Below, in pieces: positions 55,108 to 62,249 of a stretch of 64,000 bases of DNA. The DNA comes from Pseudomonas sp. P8_229 (GTDB lineage: Bacteria; Pseudomonadota; Gammaproteobacteria; Pseudomonadales; Pseudomonadaceae): positions 4,960,501 through 5,024,500 of the forward strand of contig NZ_CP125378.1 of the NCBI RefSeq assembly GCF_034008635.1, given 5' to 3'. Under the pieces are notes generated by a model. The model did not search any database and was not told where the DNA came from. It saw only the letters and a list, made by a program, of their open reading frames with translations. Within the stretch, counting starts at the first letter, position 1. Each line of letters opens with the position of its first letter. Position numbers and translations under genes: made by a program.

Positions 55108-55124
55108 CCTGTTACGCCAATCCC

Positions 55125-55215
55125 CTGTGGGAGCGGGCTTGCTCGCGAAGGCGGCGTGTCAGTCACCAAAAATACTGACTGAACTGACGCCTTCGCGAGC
55201 AAGCCCGCTCCCACA
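55125..55215. repeat. REPIN between the diguanylate cyclase and dacB
   Basis: CTGTGGGAGCGGGCTTGCTC and GAGCAAGCCCGCTCCCACA flank a centre GTGTCAGTCACC..GACTGAACTGAC. Confidence 0.85.
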
Positions 55216-55232
55216 TTAGATCGGCTGTGTTT

Positions 55233-56693
55233 TTACAGCGCCGAAGCGGTCTGCGGCAACCGCGGCTGCTTGTACAGATCCAGCAGCACCTGATCCAGCA
55301 CCGACGACGCGCCGAACGGGGCCTTGTCGTTGAGGATCGCCACCACCGCCCAGGTATTGCCGTTGACGTCGCGGCTGAAGCCGGCGATCGCGCGCACGGT
55401 GTTCAGGGTGCCGGTCTTGACGTGGGCTTCGCCGCGCATCGCGGTGGTTTTCAGGCGTTTGCGCATGGTGCCGTCAGTGCCGGCAATCGGCAGCGAGCTG
55501 ATGTACTCGGCGGCGTACGGGCTGTGCCAGGCAGCTTGCAACATGTTGGCCATCTCGCGGGCGCTGACGCGTTCGGCGCGCGACAGCCCGGAGCCGTTCT
55601 CCATCACCAGGTGCGGCGCGGTAATGCCTTTCTTCGCCAGCCACTGGCGGACTACGCGCTGCGCGGCCTTGGCGTCGTCACCGTCAGCTTCGTTGCGGTA
55701 TTTCTGGCCCAGGCTCAGGAACAGCTGCTGGGCCATGGTGTTGTTACTGTATTTGTTGATGTCGCGGATGATTTCCGCCAGATCCGGCGAGTAGGCGCGG
55801 GCCAGCAGTTTGGCGCTGCTCGGGGTCGCGGCGAGGCGATCCTTGCCCTGGATGCTGCCGCCCAGTTCTTTCCAGATCGCGCGCACGGCGCCGGCGGTGT
55901 AGGTCGCGTGGTCGAGCAGTGACAGGTAAGTCTGCGAGCTGCAGCCATCGCCCAGTTGGCCGGCGACGGTCACGGTCACGCTGCCGTCAGGCTGGGTCAC
56001 CGGGTTGTAGCGCACGCCACCGGTGCACTGTTTGGAATTGAGCGCCTTGACCGTGTTTTCAATGTGCACGCTGGCAATCGGCGGTTCCACCGAGATCAGC
56101 ACCCGGCCACCGTCATTGCGCGCGACGAAGCGCAGGGCCTTGAGGTTGACCAGCAGCGAGTCCGGCTTGACCAGGAACGGCTTGTTCTCGTCGTTGCCGT
56201 CGTCATTGAACTCGGGCAGTTGCGGCTGGATGAAGAAGCTGCGGTCGAGGATCAGGTCGCCGGTGACCTGAGTCACGCCGTTGGCGCGCAGATCGCGCAT
56301 CAGCAGCCAGAGTTTTTCCATGTTCAGCTTCGGATCGCCGCCGCCCTTGAGGTACAGGTTGCCGTTGAGGATGCCGCCGCTCAGGTCGCCGTCGGTGTAG
56401 AACTCGGTTTTCCACTGATGGTTGGGGCCGAGCATTTCCAGCGAGGCGTAGGTGGTGACCAGTTTCATGGTCGAGGCCGGGTTGACCGAGACGTCGGCGT
56501 TGTACACGGTCGGATTGCCTGGGCCGTCGAGCGGGATCATGACCAGCGACAGCGCAGTGGGCTGCAGTTTGCTGGCCTTGAGGGCTTTTTCGACGTTAGG
56601 CGTGAGGGCAGTGTTGATGGTGGCCGCAGAAACCGGCAGGGCCAGAGGCAGAAGAAGGCCGGCGAGAAACAGTGGACGCAACGATTTGATCAT
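55233..56693 (-). CDS. dacB: D-alanyl-D-alanine carboxypeptidase/endopeptidase (PBP4 type)
   Basis: 486 residues. Signal peptide MIKSLRPLFLAGLLLPLALPVSA. Catalytic SxxK (S74-T-M-K77), SxN (KYSNNTMAQQLF) and KTG (AHVKTGTLNTV), with the large insertion domain between the first two motifs, as in class C low-mass PBPs. Cleaves D-Ala-D-Ala ends and meso-DAP cross-links in the periplasm. A single gene, divergent from yggL. Confidence 0.93.
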   Translation of the reverse strand: MIKSLRPLFLAGLLLPLALPVSAATINTALTPNVEKALKASKLQPTALSLVMIPLDGPGNPTVYNADVSVNPASTMKLVTTYASLEMLGPNHQWKTEFYTDGDLSGGILNGNLYLKGGGDPKLNMEKLWLLMRDLRANGVTQVTGDLILDRSFFIQPQLPEFNDDGNDENKPFLVKPDSLLVNLKALRFVARNDGGRVLISVEPPIASVHIENTVKALNSKQCTGGVRYNPVTQPDGSVTVTVAGQLGDGCSSQTYLSLLDHATYTAGAVRAIWKELGGSIQGKDRLAATPSSAKLLARAYSPDLAEIIRDINKYSNNTMAQQLFLSLGQKYRNEADGDDAKAAQRVVRQWLAKKGITAPHLVMENGSGLSRAERVSAREMANMLQAAWHSPYAAEYISSLPIAGTDGTMRKRLKTTAMRGEAHVKTGTLNTVRAIAGFSRDVNGNTWAVVAILNDKAPFGASSVLDQVLLDLYKQPRLPQTASAL

Positions 56694-56927
56694 ATGAAAT
56701 AAAACCCTGCAGAAGAGGGGAAAATAACGAGGGCATGGATGAAAAAGCCCTCAGTGGTCATGAAAGTGTCGGCATTATGCCCCAAGGTGTAACAGCTTGT
56801 GCCTTGCCCGGGGCGGCCATTTCGTTATTTTTTTTACAGGCGGTTGGTCACAGCGCCCAGAGAGTCGGGCAATTGACCGCTTAAACTGGTAAAGTGCCGG
56901 CCGTTATTACTTAAGAGGATTGTTCCA

Positions 56928-57272
56928 ATGGCGACTAACCGTTCCCAGCGTCTGCGCAAAAAACTGTGCGTTGATGAATTCCAAGAGCTGGGTTTCGAAC
57001 TGAACCTGGACTTCAAAGAAGACTTGTCCGAAGAAGCCATTGACGCTTTCCTCGAAGCATTCATCAAAGAAGCCATGGAAGCCAACGGTCTGGGCTATGT
57101 CGGCGGCGACGACTTCGGTCTGGTGTGCCTGCAGAAGCGTGGCTCGGTCAACGAAGAGCAGCGCGCTGCCGTTGAAGCCTGGCTGAAAAACCGTAGCGAA
57201 CTGACCGGCATGACCGTCAGCCCGCTGCTGGACGTCTGGTATCCGGAAAAGCCGATCAACGCGGCTAAGTGA
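56928..57272 (+). CDS. yggL: YggL family 50S ribosome-binding protein (DUF469)
   Basis: 114 residues. MATNRSQRLRKKLCVDEFQELGFEL opens the DUF469 family; FLEAFIKEAMEANGLGYVGGDDFGLVC and NRSELTGMTVSPLLDVWYP are conserved. YggL was seen bound to the 50S subunit in Pseudomonas. AGAGGA ribosome site and a strong terminator downstream. Confidence 0.85.
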   Translation: MATNRSQRLRKKLCVDEFQELGFELNLDFKEDLSEEAIDAFLEAFIKEAMEANGLGYVGGDDFGLVCLQKRGSVNEEQRAAVEAWLKNRSELTGMTVSPLLDVWYPEKPINAAK

Positions 57273-57280
57273 TACTGAAA

Positions 57281-57313
57281 AAAACGGCGACCTGAGGGTC
57301 GCCGTTTTTTTTC
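57281..57313 (+). terminator. Terminator of yggL
   Basis: AAAACGGCGACC and GGTCGCCGTTTTTTTT form a strong stem with a long T-tract. Confidence 0.9.
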
Positions 57314-57355
57314 GTCTGGGGTTTGGGTGTTCGGCTTGGGATTTGTGGTGAGTCT

Positions 57356-57500
57356 GCCCCTCACCCCAGCCCTCTCCCGAAGGAGAGGGAGCCGATATGT
57401 AGGCTTTTCAAAATTTGAGTTCGACTCGGTATCCCACTTCGGCGTATGTCTTCCAAGCACCTCGGTCAGTCCCCTCTCCCTCCGGGAGAGGGCTAGGCGG
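57356..57500. repeat. Inverted repeat of the CCTCACCCCAGCCCTCTCCC class
   Basis: CCCTCACCCCAGCCCTCTCC (57357 on) and GGGAGAGGGCTAGG (to 57498) flank a centre with their own small hairpins (CTCCCGAAGGAGAG; CTCCCTCCGGGAGAG). A fourth class of intergenic repeat, between yggL and the BenE-type gene. Confidence 0.65.
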
Positions 57501-57528
57501 GCGGCGTTCCGATGAGGGGCTTTTGATC

Positions 57529-58719
57529 TTAAGCTTTGCGCCAATTCAGAATCACCACCGTCAAAACCCCCGCCACAATCCCCCAAAACGCCGAACCAAT
57601 GGAAAACAGCGTCAACCCCGACGCCGTGACCATAAAGGTAATCAGCGCCGCTTCGCGCTCCTTCACTTCGGTCATGGCAATGCTCAAGCCATTGATGATC
57701 GAGCCGAACAGCGCCAGCGCGGCAATCGACAGCACCAGTTCTTTCGGCAGTGCGGCAAACAACGCCGCCAACGTTGCGCCAAACACCCCGGCAATCCCGT
57801 AGAAAATTCCGCACCACACGGCGGCGGTGTAGCGTTTGTTGCGATCTTCATGGGCGTGCGGCCCGGTGCAGATCGCCGCGCTGATCGCTGCCAGGTTGAT
57901 GCCGTGGGAGCCAAACGGCGCCAGTAACAATGAGGCGATGCCGGTGGTGGTGATCAGTGGCGAGGCTGGGACGTTGTAGCCGTCGGCGCGCAGCACGGCG
58001 ATGCCGGGCATGTTCTGCGAGGTCATGGCCACGACGAACAGCGGGATGCCGATGCTGATGGTTGCGGCCAGCGAGAAGTGCGGGGTGGTCCACACCGGCG
58101 TCGCCACTTCCAGATGAAAGCCGCTGAAATCCAGCAGGCCCATGAAACCGGAGAGTGCGGTGCCGATCAGCAGTGCCGCCAGCACGGCGTAACGCGGTGA
58201 CAGGCGTTTGACCACCAGGTAGGTGAAGAACATCCCCAGCACCAGCCCGGTGCGGTGTTGCGCAGCGACGAAGATTTCGCTGCCGATCTTGAACAGAATC
58301 CCCGCCAGCAACGCGGCCGCCAGCGAGGCCGGGATCTTCTTCACCAGGCGTTCGAAGCTGCCGGTCAGGCCACAGATCGTTACCAGCACCGCGCAGGTGA
58401 TGTAGGCGCCGATGGCCTCGCCATAACTGACACCACCCAGACTGGTGATCAGCAGGGCCGCGCCCGGTGTCGACCAGGCGATGGTGATCGGCGTGCGGTA
58501 GCGCAGCGACAGGCCGATCGAGCACACCGCCATGCCGATCGAGATTGCCCAGATCCACGAGGAAATCTGCCCGCTGCTCAGGCCCGCCGCTTGTCCGGCC
58601 TGAAACATCAGCACCAGTGAGCTGGTGTAGCCAGTCATCATTGCGATGAACCCGGCGACGATGGCTGAGGGCGAAGTGTCGGCGAGCGGGCGTAGCCGGG
58701 TGTAAGTGGCGTCATTCAT
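57529..58719 (-). CDS. BenE-family membrane transporter
   Basis: 396 residues from MNDATYTRLRPLADTSPSAIVAGFIAMMTGYTSSLVL. BenE/purine-permease fold with about 12 membrane helices; TPITIAWSTPGAALL and FVVAMTSQNMPGIAVLRADGYN are family hallmarks. Usually annotated as a benzoate transporter, but there is no benzoate gene nearby. Divergence from a GntR regulator, and guanine deaminase and xanthine dehydrogenase genes beyond, make a purine or related substrate more likely here. GAGGT-type ribosome site is not obvious. Confidence 0.8.
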   Translation of the reverse strand: MNDATYTRLRPLADTSPSAIVAGFIAMMTGYTSSLVLMFQAGQAAGLSSGQISSWIWAISIGMAVCSIGLSLRYRTPITIAWSTPGAALLITSLGGVSYGEAIGAYITCAVLVTICGLTGSFERLVKKIPASLAAALLAGILFKIGSEIFVAAQHRTGLVLGMFFTYLVVKRLSPRYAVLAALLIGTALSGFMGLLDFSGFHLEVATPVWTTPHFSLAATISIGIPLFVVAMTSQNMPGIAVLRADGYNVPASPLITTTGIASLLLAPFGSHGINLAAISAAICTGPHAHEDRNKRYTAAVWCGIFYGIAGVFGATLAALFAALPKELVLSIAALALFGSIINGLSIAMTEVKEREAALITFMVTASGLTLFSIGSAFWGIVAGVLTVVILNWRKA

Positions 58720-58770
58720 GACGGCGGTGTTCCTTATACAGATGAAGATCCCCGCCACAACATAAACCCT

Positions 58771-58860
58771 TGTAGGAGTGAGCCTGCTCGCGATTGCGGT
58801 ATATCAGTCGAATCATTGCTGAATGACACACCGCTATCGCGAGCAGGCTCACTCCTACAG
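58771..58860. repeat. REPIN upstream of the BenE-type gene
   Basis: GTAGGAGTGAGCCTGCTCGCGA and its inverted partner, same subtype as the prpF array. Confidence 0.85.
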
Positions 58861-58971
58861 TGGATTGTGTGTAAAAGGCGGATTCTGCGATCAAGCCTAA
58901 ACTCAATCGTAACGGATCGTTGCAATACAGCCGTGGTCACAAACAGCCATACAGTCGTGTTGCCACCATCC

Positions 58972-58983
58972 ATTGTGTACAAT
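58972..58983. promoter_or_regulatory. GntR-type operator between the BenE-type gene and the GntR gene
   Basis: ATTGT-GT-ACAAT inverted repeat (core TTGTnTACAA), 93 bp before the GntR start, placed to control both divergent genes. It resembles the palindrome at 7251-7264. Confidence 0.5.
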
Positions 58984-59075
58984 CGCGCTGTTTTTTACGC
59001 GATACTTGCCAGCGACCTACTGTGCCGTATTACAGTCACGGTCTATTCGCCGCAGTTCTCCCGACTCGAGTGCCC

Positions 59076-59840
59076 ATGAACGAACAGTTGCAACCCCTCA
59101 AGAAACAACCGCGAGCAGGCAAAGCCGGCCGCAGCGGAACCCAGGACGATATTGTCTATGCGCATATCTTCGAGGCCATCCTCGAACAGCGTCTGGCGCC
59201 CGGCACAAAATTGAGCGAAGAAGCGTTGGGGGAAATCTTCGGGGTCAGCCGCACCATCATTCGCCGCGCGCTGTCGCGTCTGGCCCATGAAGGCGTGGTG
59301 CTGTTGCGGCCGAACCGTGGCGCCGTGGTTGCCAGCCCGAGCGTTGAAGAAGCGCGTCAGGTGTTCATGGCCCGCCGTCTGGTGGAGCGCGCGATCACCG
59401 AGCTGGCCGTGCAGCACGCCACCGCCGAGCAGATCGCCGAATTGCGCCAGATGGTCAACGACGAGCGCGACAGCTTTTCCCGTGGCGATCGCGGTGCCGG
59501 TATCCGTCTGTCGGGCGAATTCCACCTGAAACTGGCGGAAGCGGCGAAAAACGCACCGTTGATCAGCTTCCAGCGCAGTCTGGTGTCGCAGACATCGCTG
59601 ATTATCGCCCAGTACGAAAGCGGCAACCGCTCGCATTGCTCCTACGACGAGCACACCCAGTTGATCGACGCCATCGAAGCGCGCAACGGTGAGCTGGCGG
59701 TAGACCTGATGATGCACCACATGGACCACATCGACAGCAAGCTCAACCTTGACGAGGAAAGTGCGTCAGATGACCTGCACGCGGTGTTCTCGCATCTGTT
59801 GCAGACCAAGAAGCCTGGGCGTCCGGCGGCCAAGCTCTGA
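59076..59840 (+). CDS. GntR-family (FCD domain) regulator
   Basis: 254 residues from MNEQLQPLKKQPRAGKAGR. Winged HTH (KLSEEALGEIFGVSRTIIRRALSRLAHEGVVLL) then an FCD domain (RLVERAITELAVQHATAEQIAELRQM; GEFHLKLAEAAKNAPL; YDEHTQLIDAIEARNGE). The basic, extended N terminus is unusual. It is transcribed away from the BenE-type gene and towards guaD-xdhC-xdhB (opposite strand). Likely regulator of the purine genes; the frame is open upstream to 58920, but the Met at 59076 is preferred because the conserved region begins after it. Confidence 0.85.
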   Translation: MNEQLQPLKKQPRAGKAGRSGTQDDIVYAHIFEAILEQRLAPGTKLSEEALGEIFGVSRTIIRRALSRLAHEGVVLLRPNRGAVVASPSVEEARQVFMARRLVERAITELAVQHATAEQIAELRQMVNDERDSFSRGDRGAGIRLSGEFHLKLAEAAKNAPLISFQRSLVSQTSLIIAQYESGNRSHCSYDEHTQLIDAIEARNGELAVDLMMHHMDHIDSKLNLDEESASDDLHAVFSHLLQTKKPGRPAAKL

Positions 59841-59851
59841 CTGACCAATAG

Positions 59852-59892
59852 AAAAATCCCCCGCAGCTGAAAAATTGCGGGGGATTTTTTTT
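59852..59892. terminator. Bidirectional terminator between the GntR gene and guaD
   Basis: AAAAATCCCCCGCA (59852-59865) and TGCGGGGGATTTTTTTT (59876-59892). Confidence 0.85.
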
Positions 59893-59903
59893 GCCTGTCT
59901 GAT

Positions 59904-59931
59904 CGTTCCCACGCAGAGCGTGGGAACGATC
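59904..59931. repeat. Short palindrome GTTCCCACGC-AGA-GCGTGGGAAC
   Basis: Perfect 10-bp arms around AGA. The same palindrome occurs twice as a pair at 62136-62248. A fifth repeat class. Confidence 0.7.
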
Positions 59932-59947
59932 ATGGGGCGGGGGAAAA

Positions 59948-61252
59948 TTAGCGCTGATGCACCAGCGCACCCGCCGCATACGTCTGCTGCACCGTGCGGT
60001 CATCCCCCAGCGTCATCAACACAAACAACGTCTCGGCAATGTTGTTGGCCTGCTTCAGGCGGTAACTGAGCAGCGGCGTGGCGTGGTAATCCAGCACCAG
60101 GAAGTCGGCGTCGGAACCCGGTTGCAGGTTGCCGATCTTGTCTTCCAGGCGTAGCGCCCGCGCACCGCCGAGGGTCGCCAGGTACAGCGACTTGAACGGG
60201 CTCAGGCGCGCACCCTGCAACTGCATGACTTTGTAGGCTTCGTTCAGGGTTTGCAGCAGCGAGAAACTGGTGCCGCCGCCGACGTCAGTGCCCAGGCCGA
60301 CATTCAGTTTGTGTTTTTCGGCCATCGGCAGGTTGAACAGGCCGCTGCCAAGGAAGAAGTTCGAGGTCGGGCAGAACGAGATCGCCGAGCCGGTCTCGGC
60401 CAGACGCGCGCATTCGTCGTCGCACAAGTGCACGCCGTGAGCAAATACCGAACGCTCGCCGAGCAACTGGTAGTGATCGTAAACGTCGAGGTAGCCCTTG
60501 CGCTCCGGGAACAGCTCCTTGACCCACTCGATTTCCTTGAGGTTCTCACTGATGTGGGTCTGCATGTACAGATCCGGGTACTCGGTGAGCAACTGGCCGG
60601 CGAGGGTCAGCTGTTCCGGGGTGCTGGTCGGGGCGAAACGCGGGGTGACTGCGTAGTGCAGGCGGCCCTTGCCGTGCCAGCGTTCGATCAGCGCCTTGCT
60701 CTCGACGTAGCTCGATTCGGCGGTGTCGGTCAGGTAGTCCGGCGCGTTGCGGTCCATCATCACCTTGCCGGCGATCATCCGCAGATCTAACTGCTCAGCC
60801 TTTTCGAAAAACGAGTTCACCGACTGCGGGTGCACGCTGCCGAACACCAGTGCGGTGGTGGTGCCGTTGCGCAGCAGTTCCTTGATGAAAATGTCCGCGA
60901 CATCGTCGGCGTGGGCCTTGTCACCGAACTGGCTTTCGCACGGGAAGGTGTAGGTGTTGAGCCAGTCGAGCAGTTGCTCGCCGTAGGCACCGACCATGCC
61001 GGTTTGCGGGAGGTGGATGTGCGTGTCGATGAAGCCCGGGGTGATCAGCGCGTCTTTGTAGTGCTCGATCTCGATGTCCGCCGGCAGGGTCGGCAGCAGT
61101 TCGCTGGCGTGGCCGAGGGCGCTGATCTTGCCGCCATCGACCACCAGCAGGCCATCCTCGAAATATTCGTAGGAGGCTTCGATCCCGACTTCGGCGGGAT
61201 CGGCGATGCTGTGCAGGATGGCGGCGCGGTAGGCTTTGCGAGTCAGAGGCAT
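59948..61252 (-). CDS. guaD: Guanine deaminase
   Basis: 434 residues of the amidohydrolase superfamily. FIDTHIHLPQTGMVGAYG supplies the metal HxH; PRFAPTSTPEQLTLAG, HISENLKEIEWVKELFP (His/Glu), HGVHLCDDECARLAETGSAISFCPTSNFFLGSG and GLGTDVGGGTSFSLLQTLNEAYK carry the remaining metal ligands. Deaminates guanine to xanthine, the substrate of the adjacent xanthine dehydrogenase. 13 bp after xdhC. Confidence 0.94.
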   Translation of the reverse strand: MPLTRKAYRAAILHSIADPAEVGIEASYEYFEDGLLVVDGGKISALGHASELLPTLPADIEIEHYKDALITPGFIDTHIHLPQTGMVGAYGEQLLDWLNTYTFPCESQFGDKAHADDVADIFIKELLRNGTTTALVFGSVHPQSVNSFFEKAEQLDLRMIAGKVMMDRNAPDYLTDTAESSYVESKALIERWHGKGRLHYAVTPRFAPTSTPEQLTLAGQLLTEYPDLYMQTHISENLKEIEWVKELFPERKGYLDVYDHYQLLGERSVFAHGVHLCDDECARLAETGSAISFCPTSNFFLGSGLFNLPMAEKHKLNVGLGTDVGGGTSFSLLQTLNEAYKVMQLQGARLSPFKSLYLATLGGARALRLEDKIGNLQPGSDADFLVLDYHATPLLSYRLKQANNIAETLFVLMTLGDDRTVQQTYAAGALVHQR

Positions 61253-61265
61253 GAGGGTTCTCTAA

Positions 61266-62123
61266 TCAGTTTGAGGCTTTGAGTTTGGCGGCCTGACTGC
61301 GCCGCGAAACCGGCAGCAGCTTGGCAATCGGTTCGGCGCTGGCAGTCTGCTGGCCGAAGTTGGCGTTATAGGTGGCGATGATTTCGCCGGCGATGGAGAT
61401 GGCGATTTCCACAGGCAGTTTGCCTTTGACTTCGCCGATGCCCATCGGGCAGCGCATGCGCTGCACGACGCCGCTGTCGAAGCCGCGATCACGTAAACGG
61501 TGTTCGAACTTCGCGCGTTTGGTCTTCGAACCGATCAGGCCGAAGTAGGCGAAGTCGTTGCGCTTGAGAATCGCGGCAGTGAGTTCAAGGTCGAGCTGAT
61601 GGTTGTGGGTCATGACGATGCAATAGCTGCCGGCGGGCAGCTCATCGATTTCATCCACAGGCTCTTCGGACACGATTTTACGCACGCCGTGGGGGATGTG
61701 TTCGGGGAATTCGGCATCGCGCGAATCGATCCAGCGCACCCGGCAGGGCAGGCTGGCGAGCAGCGGCACCAAGGCGCGGCCGACGTGGCCGGCACCGAAC
61801 ACGGCGATTTGCGCCTGTACCTGGCCCATCGGTTCGAACAGCAACACGGTGGCGCCGCCGCAGCACTGGCCAAGGCTGGCGCCGAGGCTGAAACGCTCGA
61901 GATGGGTGTCCTGCTTACCGCTGGCGAGCATCTCGCGGGCGATCTGCATGGCTTTGTATTCCAGATGCCCGCCACCGATGGTGTCGAAGGTCTGATTCGC
62001 GCTGACGACCATTTTCGACCCGGCATTGCGTGGGGTCGAGCCGAGTTCTTCGATGATCGTCACCAGAACGCAGGGTTCGCCCTGGTTCTGCAGGTCGGCG
62101 AGGGCGTCGATCCAGTTGTACAT
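61266..62123 (-). CDS. xdhC: Xanthine dehydrogenase accessory protein XdhC
   Basis: 285 residues from MYNWIDALADLQNQGEPCVLVTIIEELGSTPRNAGSKMV. XdhC/CoxI family: GSTPR motif, CCGGATVLLFEP, and a Rossmann domain (VFGAGHVGRALVPLLA; MTHNHQLDLELTAAIL; GLIGSKTKRAKFEHRL). It binds and sulfurates the molybdenum cofactor and inserts it into XdhB. GAGAGG ribosome site; ATG 62123 preferred over GTG 62129. Confidence 0.92.
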   Translation of the reverse strand: MYNWIDALADLQNQGEPCVLVTIIEELGSTPRNAGSKMVVSANQTFDTIGGGHLEYKAMQIAREMLASGKQDTHLERFSLGASLGQCCGGATVLLFEPMGQVQAQIAVFGAGHVGRALVPLLASLPCRVRWIDSRDAEFPEHIPHGVRKIVSEEPVDEIDELPAGSYCIVMTHNHQLDLELTAAILKRNDFAYFGLIGSKTKRAKFEHRLRDRGFDSGVVQRMRCPMGIGEVKGKLPVEIAISIAGEIIATYNANFGQQTASAEPIAKLLPVSRRSQAAKLKASN

Positions 62124-62135
62124 ACACACCTCTCA

Positions 62136-62248
62136 GATCGTTCCCACGCTCTGCGTGGGAATGCATCACTGGACGCTCCGCGTCCGCTGTTCAGGATGCG
62201 ACGCAGAGCGTCGCGGGCTGCATTCCCACGCAGAGCGTGGGAACGATC
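62136..62248. repeat. Composite inverted repeat between xdhB and xdhC
   Basis: GATCGTTCCCACGCTCTGCG (62136 on) faces its inverted copy ending at 62248. Between them is a second pair, GACGCTCCGCGTC and GACGCAGAGCGTC. The outer arms match the palindrome at 59904. The xdhB stop codon lies 2 bases from its edge. Confidence 0.75.
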
Positions 62249-62249
62249 A

